The translations under genes were made by a program, and so were the position numbers. Positions 20,954-31,232 of a DNA stretch of 64,000 bases are shown one piece after another. Position 1 is the first letter of the stretch. Every line of letters starts with the position of its first letter. This DNA comes from Devosia equisanguinis (GTDB lineage Bacteria > Pseudomonadota > Alphaproteobacteria > Rhizobiales > Devosiaceae), in assembly GCF_900631955.1 (NCBI RefSeq), contig NZ_UZWD01000043.1, positions 1-64,000 on the forward strand, read 5' to 3'. The notes under the pieces were generated by a model. The model was not told where the DNA came from, did no database searches, and saw only the letters and a program-made list of their open reading frames with translations.

Positions 20954-22627
20954 TTAAACGCGATGGACGAAGACGCTCACATTCGGCTTGCGGCCCCAGA
21001 AAGCATTGACTTCACCGCGAATGGCCTTGAACAGCGCCGAGTTCAGCACCTCGGTGTCGCTGCGGCGCTTCGGCGGCATGGACTTGATCACCCCGGCAAC
21101 CGTCTGCTCGACCAGTTCGACCACGGACTCATCCTCGGTCTCAGGCAAGCCTTCAACGACGAGATCGGGCCCAGCAACAACATGGCCGCTGGAATTGACG
21201 CAGAGGCTCACCACGATCATGCCGCCGAAGGACAGGCGGCGCCGTCCCTTGACACCACTTTCTTCGGGCGTGCACAGCACGAGGCCATCCAGATAGAGTT
21301 CACCGGTCCGCACCTCGGCCGGATAGGCCATCGGTTCAGGGAAAAGACGCACCAGGTCGCCATTGCGCGCCTCGCAGACGTCGGGAATGCCTTCCTGTCG
21401 GCCGAGCTTGGCATGGGCGTCGAGATGCATCGCTTCGCCATGCACCGGCACCAGCACCTGCGGCTTCACCCAGGAATAGAGCTTGCGCAATTCGTCACGG
21501 CGCGGATGGCCGGTGACGTGGACCAAGGCGTCGTTCTGAGTGATTACCTCGACGCCCTTGTCGATCAGCAGGTTCTGGATATCGATGACTTCGCGCTCAT
21601 TGCCAGGAATGGCCCATGAGGAGAAGATCATCCGATCGCCGGCATTGAGATCGATCACCGGGTGATCGCCGCGAGCAATGCGGGCAATGGCGGCCCGCGC
21701 CTCGCCCTGGCTGCCCGTGCAGACCAGCACGCACTTGTTGCGTGGGATAGACTTGTAGGCGTCCTGGTCATGGACCTGCGGCAGGCCCTCAAGCATGCCC
21801 AGCTCCTTGGCAATACCCATGATGCGGTGCAGCGAGCGCCCGGACATCACCACCTGCCGGCCGGCCTGATGCGCGGCCCGCACGATCGAGACGACGCGGC
21901 CGACATTGGAGGCAAAGGTGGTCACGGCAACGCGATTGGGGGCCTCGGCGATCAGCGCGGCCAGATTGGCGCCGACATCGGCTTCGCTCGGGCTTTCGCC
22001 GTCCTTGAGCGCATTGGTCGAGTCGCAAATCAGGGCCAGTGGCAGGCTGGTATCGGCACCGATGGCCTGAAAGCGGGCAACATCCGTGGGTGCATTGAGC
22101 ACCGGAGTGGGATCGAGCTTCCAGTCACCGGTATGCAGCGCCCGCCCAACCGGCGTGGTAATAAGCAGGCTGTTAGATTCTGGAATTGAGTGGGCGACGT
22201 TGATCGCCTCGATTGTGAACGGACCGACCGTGAACGGCTTGCCTGGCTGCATGATGGTAATGTCGACATTTTCGACAATACCGTCCCCTGCCCGCTTTGC
22301 GGCCAGCATGGCAGCGGTGAATGGCGTCGCATAGACCGGCTTGTCAAACACCGGCCACAAATCAAGCACGGCACCATAATGGTCTTCGTGGCTGTGCGTC
22401 AGGATAAGGGCCAGCACGTCGTCGGCGTTTTCTTCGAGGAACTCCGGATTGGCCATGATCAGCTCAATGCCCGGCAGGTCCGGCCCGCCAAAGCTGACGC
22501 CGCAATCCACCACGATCCATTTGCGCGACCGCTCCGGACCAAAGCCGTAGGCGGCCATGTTCATGCCGATTTCGCCAACGCCGCCAAGCGGCACGAAGAC
22601 GAGTTCATCCCTTTGGTTCTGAGCCAT
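20954..22627 (-). CDS. rnj: Ribonuclease J
   Basis: Metallo-beta-lactamase/beta-CASP ribonuclease with 5'-3' exonuclease and endonuclease activity in mRNA turnover and rRNA maturation. It has 557 residues. The zinc motif HSHEDH is at residues 78-83, the beta-CASP domain covers about 215-350, the second metal motif HVTGHPRRDEL is near residue 370, and there is a C-terminal RNase J domain. It is encoded downstream of birA at the end of the nuo run, a conserved alphaproteobacterial arrangement. Confidence 0.95.
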   Translation of the reverse strand: MAQNQRDELVFVPLGGVGEIGMNMAAYGFGPERSRKWIVVDCGVSFGGPDLPGIELIMANPEFLEENADDVLALILTHSHEDHYGAVLDLWPVFDKPVYATPFTAAMLAAKRAGDGIVENVDITIMQPGKPFTVGPFTIEAINVAHSIPESNSLLITTPVGRALHTGDWKLDPTPVLNAPTDVARFQAIGADTSLPLALICDSTNALKDGESPSEADVGANLAALIAEAPNRVAVTTFASNVGRVVSIVRAAHQAGRQVVMSGRSLHRIMGIAKELGMLEGLPQVHDQDAYKSIPRNKCVLVCTGSQGEARAAIARIARGDHPVIDLNAGDRMIFSSWAIPGNEREVIDIQNLLIDKGVEVITQNDALVHVTGHPRRDELRKLYSWVKPQVLVPVHGEAMHLDAHAKLGRQEGIPDVCEARNGDLVRLFPEPMAYPAEVRTGELYLDGLVLCTPEESGVKGRRRLSFGGMIVVSLCVNSSGHVVAGPDLVVEGLPETEDESVVELVEQTVAGVIKSMPPKRRSDTEVLNSALFKAIRGEVNAFWGRKPNVSVFVHRV

Positions 22628-22701
22628 GGGTCGTTATGTCCTATCTGTCGGCGCGACGCCTAGCGAACTCTGGTCGCCGGTCGCCACGCATCATGTTGTG
22701 G

Positions 22702-23532
22702 TCAGCTTCGGGCGCTGGCCGTTGCCCCAAAATGCACATCGCCCGCCGTGATCGGAAAGCGCGAACCGTCATCGTCGCGAATGATCAGCCGTCCCGAGGA
22801 GTCGATGGTTTCAAAAATGCCGCGTCGGATAACACCATCCTGCTGAACCGCGACCGGCGCACCGAGCCCCGCCGCAGAACCACGCCACAGTTCGAGCACG
22901 GCGGCAACGCCCCGCCCGTCATCCCAAAGGCCGAATACTTCGACCCACGCGTCGGAAAGCGCTTCGAAGACTTCTGCGGCGCTCTTTTCCACCCCGAGAG
23001 CCCGCAAAGAGGTTGCAGGATATGGCGTGCCTTCAGGCGCCGACACGACATTGACGCCGCAGCCGACGACGATGGCGCTGCGCCCATCTGGCGTCTTGGA
23101 CGCTTCGAGCAGGATACCCGACAACTTCTGGCCATCGGCCAAAACGTCATTGGGCCATTTGAGCGCAATGCGGGAACGCCCGTCAGCGCCATCCGCACCG
23201 TCTATGCCAATCCGGAACGTACCGCTTGGCAGCACAGCAGAAAGGCCCCGATTGAGCGCGACACCGGCGACAAAGCCGAGGGTTGCAATCAGTTCTGCCG
23301 ACGCGTCCGGAACGATCAAAAGGCTGGCGGCAAGGTTGCCGGGCACACTGTGCCACTGACGTCCGCGCCGACCGCGACCCGCAGTCTGGTGAAGCGAGGC
23401 AAACCACACGCCGCCCGGGTCGCCCGCGGCAGCAGCCGCGAGCGCTTCATTATTGGTCGATCCGATTTCCTCAAAGCCGACCAGCCGATAACCGGCGGCC
23501 TTTGCTTTGGGGCCGAGCGCGAAGTCGGACAC
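22702..23532 (-). CDS. birA: Biotin--[acetyl-CoA-carboxylase] ligase
   Basis: Attaches biotin to biotin carboxyl carrier proteins. It has 276 residues: a catalytic domain with QTAGRGRRGRQW (biotinyl-AMP loop) and LKWPNDVLADGQKLSGIL, plus a small C-terminal SH3-like domain. There is no N-terminal DNA-binding domain, so it is not a biotin-operon repressor. The start is GTG at 23532, abutting the nuoN TAG. Its cotranscription with nuo is a common alphaproteobacterial feature with no obvious functional link. Confidence 0.95.
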   Translation of the reverse strand: MSDFALGPKAKAAGYRLVGFEEIGSTNNEALAAAAAGDPGGVWFASLHQTAGRGRRGRQWHSVPGNLAASLLIVPDASAELIATLGFVAGVALNRGLSAVLPSGTFRIGIDGADGADGRSRIALKWPNDVLADGQKLSGILLEASKTPDGRSAIVVGCGVNVVSAPEGTPYPATSLRALGVEKSAAEVFEALSDAWVEVFGLWDDGRGVAAVLELWRGSAAGLGAPVAVQQDGVIRRGIFETIDSSGRLIIRDDDGSRFPITAGDVHFGATASARS

Positions 23533-24978
23533 CTAGAACAGGCTTCCCGCAGCACTATGCGCAAAGCTGGAGAGCGGATTACCCACAGTGAAGAAATAGG
23601 TCACTATAAGGAAGCCAAACACCACCATCACGACGTTCAGCTCGGCCGGCACCGCCACGAACTCTTTTACCGGCTCGTCGAAATACATCACCTTGACGAC
23701 GCGCAGGTAATAGAAGGCGCTGATGGCGGAGGCGAGCATGCCGATGACAGCCAGCACATAGAGATGCGCTTCAATGGCCGCAAGGAACACTTGCCACTTG
23801 GCGAAGAACCCAGCGAGCGGAGGCAATCCGATCAGCGAGAACATCACGATGGCCATGATCCCGGCGACGACTGGACGAGTCCGCGATGCGCCTGCCAGGT
23901 CGGCAATAGTTTCGACATAGCCGGTCTCAGTGCGCAGCGACAGGATGCAGGCGAACAGGGCGACAGTCATGCCAACATAAATCGCCATATAGATCGCCAC
24001 GCCTTCGACGCCAACCTGGGTCCCAGAGGAAAGGCCGACCAGAGCAAAGCCCACATGACCGATGGACGAGTAGGCGATCAGGCGCTTGATTGACTGCTGC
24101 CCGATGGCGGCGAATGCGGCGAGCACCATGGAGGCGATCGACAGGAACACCACGATCTGCTGCCAATCCTGCGTCAGTGGCGCAAAGCTGACCATGACGA
24201 GACGGATCATCAGCGTCATCGCCGCCACCTTCGGCGCCATGGCGAAGAAGGCCGTGACCGGCGTCGGCGCGCCTTCATAGACGTCCGGCGTCCACATGTG
24301 GAACGGCACGGCCGAAATCTTGAACGCGACACCGGCCAGGAGGAACACCATGCCGAAAATGAGGCCGATCGAGCGACCTTCGCTGGCAATGGCAACCACG
24401 ATCTCGGAGAGATTGGTGTGGCCGGTAAAGCCATAAACCATCGAGGCCCCGTAAAGCAGCATGCCCGATGACAAGGCGCCCAGCACGAAATATTTGAGGC
24501 CCGCCTCGGTGGCGCGGCTGTCGTCGCGCTTGATCGCAGCCATCACGTAAAGCGACAGGGATTGCAGCTCGAGACCGATATAGAGGCTCATCAGATCATT
24601 GGCGGAAACCATGATCATCATGCCCAGCGTGGCCAGCACTGCGAGGACGGAATACTCGTATTTATGCAGGCCGTTCTCTTCATCGTTGTGATGCGAAAGA
24701 ACCAGTGCGAGCACCGCACCCACGATCACCAGCACCTTCATGAACCGGCCGAAGCTGTCAACGATGAAGAGCCCGTTGAACAACACCCCATCGACCGGAT
24801 TGAACAACAGCACGAGGCCGGCCACGGCCAGAAGGACGATGGCACCGATAGAGACGAGCAGCGAGCGCTCCTTGTTGAGCACGATGCCCACCACAAGCAG
24901 CACCAGGGCACCGACCGCAACGATCAGTTCCGGATAAGCGGGAGCCAGGCTCGCGAAATCAGTAACGTCAGAGTTCAC
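23533..24978 (-). CDS. nuoN: NADH-quinone oxidoreductase subunit N
   Basis: Antiporter-like, proton-translocating membrane subunit of complex I. It has 481 residues and about 14 predicted helices. The conserved core [21 protein letters not shown] includes the discontinuous-helix Lys and Pro residues. It is the last nuo gene, 9 bases after nuoM, and its stop abuts birA. Confidence 0.97.
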   Translation of the reverse strand: MNSDVTDFASLAPAYPELIVAVGALVLLVVGIVLNKERSLLVSIGAIVLLAVAGLVLLFNPVDGVLFNGLFIVDSFGRFMKVLVIVGAVLALVLSHHNDEENGLHKYEYSVLAVLATLGMMIMVSANDLMSLYIGLELQSLSLYVMAAIKRDDSRATEAGLKYFVLGALSSGMLLYGASMVYGFTGHTNLSEIVVAIASEGRSIGLIFGMVFLLAGVAFKISAVPFHMWTPDVYEGAPTPVTAFFAMAPKVAAMTLMIRLVMVSFAPLTQDWQQIVVFLSIASMVLAAFAAIGQQSIKRLIAYSSIGHVGFALVGLSSGTQVGVEGVAIYMAIYVGMTVALFACILSLRTETGYVETIADLAGASRTRPVVAGIMAIVMFSLIGLPPLAGFFAKWQVFLAAIEAHLYVLAVIGMLASAISAFYYLRVVKVMYFDEPVKEFVAVPAELNVVMVVFGFLIVTYFFTVGNPLSSFAHSAAGSLF

Positions 24979-24987
24979 GTCAGTCTC

Positions 24988-26556
24988 CTAGTGCGAAGCA
25001 GGCGCGGGGGCCGGCTGGCTCTCGCCCGTAGGCGCGGCATAATCAAGTGGAGCGCGGGCATCAGCCAGCGAGACGGCCGGGTCAAGACCAACCGAAGCCG
25101 CATAGTGCTCGACCAGGTTGTTCACGGCGGCCGCCGTCGTATCGAGGATCGGGGCCGGATAGAAACCGAACACCACGGTCAGCACGATCAGGGGATAAAG
25201 GACGATCTTCTCACGCAGGTTGAGATCGAGAATGCCCTTGAGGCTTTCCTTGGTCAGCGCACCGAAAATGACGCGGCGATAGAGCCACAGCGCGTAGCAG
25301 GCCGAGAAAATCACACCGAACGCGGCGCCGACACCCACCCAGGTATTGACCTGGAATACACCGATCATGGTGAGGAACTCACCGACGAAGCCGGACGTGC
25401 CTGGCAGGCCGACATTGGCCATGGTGAACACCATGAAGGCGAATGCGTATTGCGGCATGCGCTCGACCAGACCGCCATAGGCGTCGATCTCACGGGTATG
25501 CATGCGGTCATAGATGACGCCAACGCAAAGGAAGAGCGCACCCGACACGATGCCGTGCGAAATCATCTGGAACATCGCGCCTTGGATACCCAGGGCATTG
25601 CCCGCAAAGATACCCATGGTCACGAAACCCATATGGGCAACGGAGGAATAGGCGATCAGCTTCTTCATGTCGGTCTGCACCAGCGCCACCAGCGAGGTGA
25701 GGATGATGGCGGCGATCGACAACACGAAGATGAAGTTGGCGAACTGCGCCGACGCATCGGGGAACATGGGCAGGCTGAAGCGCAGGAAACCGTAACCGCC
25801 AAGCTTGAGCAGAATTGCGGCCAGGATCACCGAGCCGGCGGTCGGCGCCTGCACGTGCGCTTCCGGCAGCCAGCGATGGAACGGCCACATCGGCATCTTG
25901 ACGGCAAGTGAGGCGAAGAAGGCCAGCCACAGCCAGGTCTGCATGCCCACCGGGAAGTCATGAGTGAGCAGGCGCGCAATGTCGGTGGTGCCGGCGTCCC
26001 AATACATCGCCATCATGGCGAGCAGCATCAGGACCGAGCCGACAAAGGTGTAGAAGAAGAACTTGTAGGCCGCCTGAATGCGCGCCGAACCACCCCAGAT
26101 CCCGATGATCAGGAACATCGGCAGCAGCGTGCCTTCAAAGAACACGTAGAACATGGCCAGATCGAGCGTGGTGAACACGCCGATCATCAGCGTCTCGAGC
26201 ACCAGGAACACAATCATGTATTCCTTGAAGCGGGTCTCGACTTCCCAGCTTGCTATGACTACGGCCGGCATCAGCAGCGCCGTCAGCACCACGAATAGCA
26301 CCGAAATACCGTCGACGCCGACACGATAGCCGATGCTTTCGCCGATCCAGGGCATGTTGACGACGAACTGGAAGCCGGCATCCGATGGATCGAATGCCTG
26401 CCACAAGGCCAGGGACAGACCGAACACCACGAGGGTCACCAGCAGCGAAATCCAACGGATTGCGCCGATGGCGGTCTTTGGCATGACCAGGAGGATCGCC
26501 GCACCGACGACCGGAAGCCAGGTGATGATAGTCAGAATTGAATTGGCGAAGGTCAT
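24988..26556 (-). CDS. nuoM: NADH-quinone oxidoreductase subunit M
   Basis: Second antiporter-like subunit of complex I. It has 522 residues and about 14 helices. The conserved [24 protein letters not shown] segment near residue 225 carries the proton-channel Lys, and Glu144 of E. coli has a counterpart in [12 protein letters not shown]. The start overlaps the nuoL stop by one base (TAATG). The last ~30 residues are Pro/Ala-rich and probably disordered. Confidence 0.97.
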   Translation of the reverse strand: MTFANSILTIITWLPVVGAAILLVMPKTAIGAIRWISLLVTLVVFGLSLALWQAFDPSDAGFQFVVNMPWIGESIGYRVGVDGISVLFVVLTALLMPAVVIASWEVETRFKEYMIVFLVLETLMIGVFTTLDLAMFYVFFEGTLLPMFLIIGIWGGSARIQAAYKFFFYTFVGSVLMLLAMMAMYWDAGTTDIARLLTHDFPVGMQTWLWLAFFASLAVKMPMWPFHRWLPEAHVQAPTAGSVILAAILLKLGGYGFLRFSLPMFPDASAQFANFIFVLSIAAIILTSLVALVQTDMKKLIAYSSVAHMGFVTMGIFAGNALGIQGAMFQMISHGIVSGALFLCVGVIYDRMHTREIDAYGGLVERMPQYAFAFMVFTMANVGLPGTSGFVGEFLTMIGVFQVNTWVGVGAAFGVIFSACYALWLYRRVIFGALTKESLKGILDLNLREKIVLYPLIVLTVVFGFYPAPILDTTAAAVNNLVEHYAASVGLDPAVSLADARAPLDYAAPTGESQPAPAPASH

Positions 26557-28682
26557 TAGAGGAGCCCCCCGACCGTAATGGCCCAGGTCAGCAGCGCCGC
26601 AATGCCGATCAGCATGGCGAAGGCATAGTGATAGAGATAGCCGGACTGCAACTTGACCACCCAGCTGGTGACGTTCTGGACGCGACGGCCCAGGCCTTCG
26701 GCGACCTTGCCGTCGACCAGCCAGTCATCGAAGCCCTTCCAGACGGCATTGCCGATCCAGAGTGCGGGACGCACGAAGATCGTGTTGTAGAGCTCGTCGA
26801 AGTACCACTTGTTGAGCAGGAACTTGTAGAGCCCAGGATTGGCGGCTGCCAGCTTGCCCGGCAGGTCAGGACGCTTGATATACATGAACCAGGCCGACAC
26901 AAAGCCAATGATCATGGCAATGGTGGCGCTCCACTTCACCCAGGTCGGCACGTGATGCGCGTCCTCGATGATCTGGTGATCGACATAGATCGAGCCAGCG
27001 AAGAAGTGCTCGATGTGCTCCACCTCGTGGAAGAACATGCCGTAGAACACCACGCCGGCCAACACTGCGCCGACAGCCAGCACATAAAGCGGCACCAGCA
27101 TGACGTTGGGCGATTCATGGGCATGGTCATAGGCCGAACCGTGGTGGTGAGCATCGTCATGCGACACTGCAGCATGAGCATGATCGTCGAGATTGCTGTC
27201 GTCGATCGGCTCGTCATGGGTTTCGGCAGCGGCATGGGCCGGGTCCGGATGGGCTGTATGGCTATGCTGCGCATCGCGCGGCGAACCGTGGAATGTCAGG
27301 TGGACCAGACGCCAGGAATAGAAGCTGGTGAACAGGGCCGCGATGACGAGCATCCAGAAGGCGAAGCTGCCAATATTGCCACCGAAAGCATAGGCGCTTT
27401 CGATAATGGAATCCTTGGAGAAGAACCCCGCAAAACCGAAATTTGTACCCGGAATGCCGACGCCGGTCAGAGCCAGCGTACCGATCATCATCATTGCATA
27501 GGTGATGGGGATCTTCTTGCGCAGGCCGCCCATGTTCCGCATGTCCTGCTCATGGTGCATTGCATGGATGACCGAGCCGGCGCCCAGGAACAGCAGAGCC
27601 TTGAAGAAGGCGTGGGTGAACAGGTGGAAAACACCGGCCGAATAGGCCCCTGCCCCCAGTGCCACGAACATGTAGCCGAGCTGCGAACAGGTGGAGTAGG
27701 CGATCACGCGCTTGATATCGTTCTGCACCAGGCCAACCGTCGCCGCAAAGAACGCCGTGATGGCGCCGATGACGATAACGACCATAAGCGCGGTCTGCGA
27801 AGTTTCGAACAGCGGCGACAGACGCGCAACCATGAAGACACCGGCGGTCACCATGGTGGCCGCGTGGATGAGCGCCGACACCGGGGTCGGGCCTTCCATG
27901 GCGTCCGGCAGCCAGGTGTGCAGCAGGAACTGCGCTGACTTGCCCATGGCGCCCATGAACAACAGCAGGCAGATGACCGTCATGGCGTCCACGTCCCAAG
28001 ACAGGAAGCGGATGATCGGCAGGCCGGTGGTCGCGAACTCGTCCACGGCATGGAAAGCGCCGTCGAAGTCGATGTGACCCAACACCATGAAGGCACCGAA
28101 GATGCCCAGGGCAAAACCGAAGTCGCCCACTCGGTTGACGATGAAGGCCTTCATCGCCGCTGCAGTGGCGGAGGGACGGGTATACCAGAAGCCGATCAGC
28201 AGATAGGAGGCCAGCCCCACCCCTTCCCAGCCGAAGAACATCTGCAGGAAGTTGTCGGCGGTCACCAGCATCAGCATGGCGAAGGTGAAAAGCGAGAGAT
28301 AGGCGAAGAAGCGCGAACGGTGCGGATCTTCGTTCATGTAGCCGATGGAATAGAGGTGTACGAGGGCAGACACGGTATTGACCACGACCAGCATGATGGC
28401 AGTCAGCGTATCGACACGCAGCGTCCAGCGCAGGTCCATGTCGCCCACCTGGATCCAGCGCATCACCTCGACCTTGAGGACAGCCGCATGACCGTCGCCT
28501 ACGGCGCCGACCAGGCCATCACCAAAGGCGACGGGGATGAACACGACCCAGCTCAGGACCGCCGAAATCAGCAGCAGCCCCGTGGTGATGAATTCAGACG
28601 GACGGTGCCCGATCTGTCGGCCCAACAGGCCGGCAATGAGCGCCCCGATCAGGGGCAAGAAGACAATCGCTTGAATAATCAT
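26556..28682 (-). CDS. nuoL: NADH-quinone oxidoreductase subunit L, with His-rich loop
   Basis: The distal antiporter-like subunit of complex I, with the long lateral helix near the C-terminus. It has 708 residues, about 95 longer than the E. coli protein. Conserved core: [23 protein letters not shown] (about 247-269). Residues 473-522 form a hydrophilic insert with 13 His and many Asp, between membrane helices. Metal or proton binding there is possible but unproven. It sits 11 bases after nuoK. Confidence 0.96.
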   Translation of the reverse strand: MIIQAIVFLPLIGALIAGLLGRQIGHRPSEFITTGLLLISAVLSWVVFIPVAFGDGLVGAVGDGHAAVLKVEVMRWIQVGDMDLRWTLRVDTLTAIMLVVVNTVSALVHLYSIGYMNEDPHRSRFFAYLSLFTFAMLMLVTADNFLQMFFGWEGVGLASYLLIGFWYTRPSATAAAMKAFIVNRVGDFGFALGIFGAFMVLGHIDFDGAFHAVDEFATTGLPIIRFLSWDVDAMTVICLLLFMGAMGKSAQFLLHTWLPDAMEGPTPVSALIHAATMVTAGVFMVARLSPLFETSQTALMVVIVIGAITAFFAATVGLVQNDIKRVIAYSTCSQLGYMFVALGAGAYSAGVFHLFTHAFFKALLFLGAGSVIHAMHHEQDMRNMGGLRKKIPITYAMMMIGTLALTGVGIPGTNFGFAGFFSKDSIIESAYAFGGNIGSFAFWMLVIAALFTSFYSWRLVHLTFHGSPRDAQHSHTAHPDPAHAAAETHDEPIDDSNLDDHAHAAVSHDDAHHHGSAYDHAHESPNVMLVPLYVLAVGAVLAGVVFYGMFFHEVEHIEHFFAGSIYVDHQIIEDAHHVPTWVKWSATIAMIIGFVSAWFMYIKRPDLPGKLAAANPGLYKFLLNKWYFDELYNTIFVRPALWIGNAVWKGFDDWLVDGKVAEGLGRRVQNVTSWVVKLQSGYLYHYAFAMLIGIAALLTWAITVGGLL

Positions 28683-28693
28683 AGCGGGTGCTC

Positions 28694-29008
28694 TCAGCCC
28701 TTCATCATGTTGACGTCCTCAACCGCGATGGTCCCACGGTTGCGGTAGAAAATAACCAGAATGGCGAGACCGATGGCGGCCTCGGCGGCAGCCACGGTGA
28801 GGATCAGCAGCGCGAACACCTGACCCTGAAGGTCCTGCAGATGCGCGCTGAACGCCACGAAGTTCAGATTGACGGCCAGAAGGATCAACTCGACCGACAT
28901 CAGGATGACGATGATGTTCTTGCGATTGATGAAGATGCCGAACACGCCGAGCGTGAACAGAATGGCCGCTACGGTCAGGTAATGACCGAGCCCGATTTCC
29001 AGACCCAT
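28694..29008 (-). CDS. nuoK: NADH-quinone oxidoreductase subunit K
   Basis: Small three-helix membrane subunit of complex I, 104 residues. The two conserved membrane glutamates lie in [13 protein letters not shown] and in [11 protein letters not shown]. It opens [21 protein letters not shown], typical of the family. It sits 9 bases after nuoJ. Confidence 0.97.
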   Translation of the reverse strand: MGLEIGLGHYLTVAAILFTLGVFGIFINRKNIIVILMSVELILLAVNLNFVAFSAHLQDLQGQVFALLILTVAAAEAAIGLAILVIFYRNRGTIAVEDVNMMKG

Positions 29009-29017
29009 GATAACCCC

Positions 29018-29626
29018 CTATAGCCCCTGACCGCTTTTGACCTTGACGACCTTGAGCGTCTCGCCGGCCTTGCGCGCCACCTGATCGACAGGGTTCTGGC
29101 GCTTGGCATTGGTCTTGTGACGCAAGGTGAGAACGATGGCGCCGATCATGGCGACCAGAAGTACCGCCCCGGCGCCCTGGAACAGGAAGACGTAGCGGGT
29201 GTAGAGCACATTGCCGAGCTGGCGCGTGTTTTCCATCGTGTTGTCGATGGGGAGCGCCGAACCACCGGCAATATCGGGCGATATCATCGCGCTGCCAGCC
29301 ACCAGCAACAGCTCAAGCAAAAGGATGGCCCCGACAAGGATGCCGATCGGCGCATATTGCAGAAGGCCCGATTTCAATTCGGCGAAATCGATGTCCAGCA
29401 TCATCACGACGAACAGGAACAGCACAGCGACCGCGCCCACATAGACCACGATCAGCAGCAGCGCCAGGAACTCGGCGCCGGTGAGCATGAACAGGCCCGC
29501 GGCGTTGACGAAGGTCAGGATGAGAAACAGCACCGAGTGCACCGGATTGCGCGACGAAATGACCATGAAGGCCGAAGCCACGGCAATCGCCGAGAAAACA
29601 TAGAAGAAGAACAGTGGAAGGGTCAT
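29018..29626 (-). CDS. nuoJ: NADH-quinone oxidoreductase subunit J
   Basis: Five-helix membrane subunit of complex I, 202 residues. The conserved third helix LALLLIVVYVGAVAVLFLFVVMML, where the pi-bulge forms, is clear. It has a basic C-terminal tail. It follows nuoI by 11 bases. Confidence 0.97.
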   Translation of the reverse strand: MTLPLFFFYVFSAIAVASAFMVISSRNPVHSVLFLILTFVNAAGLFMLTGAEFLALLLIVVYVGAVAVLFLFVVMMLDIDFAELKSGLLQYAPIGILVGAILLLELLLVAGSAMISPDIAGGSALPIDNTMENTRQLGNVLYTRYVFLFQGAGAVLLVAMIGAIVLTLRHKTNAKRQNPVDQVARKAGETLKVVKVKSGQGL

Positions 29627-29637
29627 GCTCTTCCCTC

Positions 29638-30126
29638 TCAGCGGTACGGCGCGTCAGCGGCCAGATTGGAGGCGATTTCACGCTCCCAACGATCGCCATT
29701 GCTCAGGAGCTTTTCCTTGGAGAAGTAGAGCTCTTCGCGCGTTTCGGTTGCAAATTCGAAGTTCGGGCCTTCGACGATGGCGTCGACCGGGCAGGCTTCC
29801 TGGCAGAAGCCGCAATAAATGCACTTCACCATGTCGATGTCGTAACGCACCGTGCGGCGCGTGCCGTCGTTCTGGCGCGGGCCAGCTTCGATGGTAATGG
29901 CCTGTGCCGGACAGATGGCTTCGCACAGCTTGCAGGCGATGCAGCGTTCTTCCCCATTCGGATAACGACGCAAGGCATGCTCACCGCGGAAACGCGGGCT
30001 GACCGGCCCCTTCTCGAACGGATAGTTGATGGTAGGTTTGGGCGCAAAGAAGTAGCGCATGGCCAGGAAAAAGGCCGAAACGAATTCCTTGAGCAGCAGC
30101 GTGTTGACGAGCTGAGTGGCGCGCAT
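29638..30126 (-). CDS. nuoI: NADH-quinone oxidoreductase subunit I
   Basis: Peripheral-arm iron-sulfur subunit carrying clusters N6a and N6b. From the ATG at 30126, which overlaps the nuoH TGA by one base, it has 162 residues, the family length. The two [4Fe-4S] motifs are [12 protein letters not shown] and [13 protein letters not shown] longer frame upstream lies wholly inside nuoH and was rejected. Confidence 0.98.
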   Translation of the reverse strand: MRATQLVNTLLLKEFVSAFFLAMRYFFAPKPTINYPFEKGPVSPRFRGEHALRRYPNGEERCIACKLCEAICPAQAITIEAGPRQNDGTRRTVRYDIDMVKCIYCGFCQEACPVDAIVEGPNFEFATETREELYFSKEKLLSNGDRWEREIASNLAADAPYR

Positions 30127-31223
30127 CAGGCAACTCCTCCATGCCAGCCCCAGCCGGTGAGCTGCAGGACGAAGGCAACGATGACAACCATGATCAGGGA
30201 AATCGGCAGGAACACCTTCCAACCAATCCGCATGAGCTGGTCATAGCGGTAACGGGGCACGATGGCCTTGGCCATGGCGAACATGAAGAACACCAGCGTG
30301 ACCTTGACGAAGAACCAGATCACGCCCGGGATCCAAGTGAACGGCGGTAGGTCGATCGGCGACGACCAGCCTCCCAGGAACAGGATCGTGGTCATGGCGC
30401 ACATCAGAAGGATCGAGATGTATTCGCCGAGCATGAAAAGGAGGTACGGCGTGGCCGAATATTCGGTCATGAAGCCGGCCACCAGTTCGGATTCGCCTTC
30501 GGCCATATCAAATGGCGGGCGGTTGGTCTCGGCCAATGCCGAGATGTAGAAGATCACGAACATCGGGAACAGCGGCAGCCAGAACCAGTTGAGGAAGCTG
30601 AGCCACGGCACGCCAAGCGCATGGGCCAGACCCATTTCGCGCTGGGCGAGGACGATGTCATTGAGGTTGAGCGAACCGACACAGAGCAGGACGGTAATGA
30701 TCACGAGGCCAATGGAGACTTCGTAGGACACCATCTGCGCCGCAGAACGCACCGAACCAAGGAACGGATACTTCGAGTTCGAAGCCCAGCCGCCGATGAT
30801 AACGCCATAGACGCCGAGCGAGGAAATGCCGAGCAGGTAGAGAATGCCGACATTGATGTTGGCCATGGCCCAGCCGTTATCGACCGGAATGACCGCCCAG
30901 CCGGCAAGCGCCAGGGTCGCAGTGATCAAAGGCGCCAAAAGGAACAGAACCTTGTCCGACCCGGCCGGCAGCACCGGCTCCTTGAAGACGAACTTCAAAA
31001 GGTCGGCAAAAGACTGCAGCAGCCCGAAGGGGCCAACCACGTTCGGGCCGCGACGCATCTGCACAGCAGCCCAGACCTTGCGGTCTCCCAGCAGGATGAA
31101 GGCGGTGAAGATCAGCAGGCCGACCAGCAGCGCCAGAGCCTTATAGACGAACCCGATATGCACGCCCCAACCGAGGAAGGGGATGCCCAGGAGATAATCG
31201 AGAGCAGCGAGAAGAAAGTCCAT
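30126..31223 (-). CDS. nuoH: NADH-quinone oxidoreductase subunit H
   Basis: Membrane subunit that forms the quinone site with NuoB/D and links it to the membrane arm. It has 365 residues with eight or so helices. Motifs are [14 protein letters not shown] (quinone-chamber loop) and [21 protein letters not shown] (acidic E-channel loop). It follows nuoG by 9 bases. Confidence 0.98.
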   Translation of the reverse strand: MDFLLAALDYLLGIPFLGWGVHIGFVYKALALLVGLLIFTAFILLGDRKVWAAVQMRRGPNVVGPFGLLQSFADLLKFVFKEPVLPAGSDKVLFLLAPLITATLALAGWAVIPVDNGWAMANINVGILYLLGISSLGVYGVIIGGWASNSKYPFLGSVRSAAQMVSYEVSIGLVIITVLLCVGSLNLNDIVLAQREMGLAHALGVPWLSFLNWFWLPLFPMFVIFYISALAETNRPPFDMAEGESELVAGFMTEYSATPYLLFMLGEYISILLMCAMTTILFLGGWSSPIDLPPFTWIPGVIWFFVKVTLVFFMFAMAKAIVPRYRYDQLMRIGWKVFLPISLIMVVIVAFVLQLTGWGWHGGVA

Positions 31224-31232
31224 TGTGCTCCC

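Noticed and set aside
26965-27272. His/Asp-rich stretch read as a separate metal-binding protein
   Set aside because: It lies in frame inside NuoL between conserved membrane helices, so it is a loop of that subunit.
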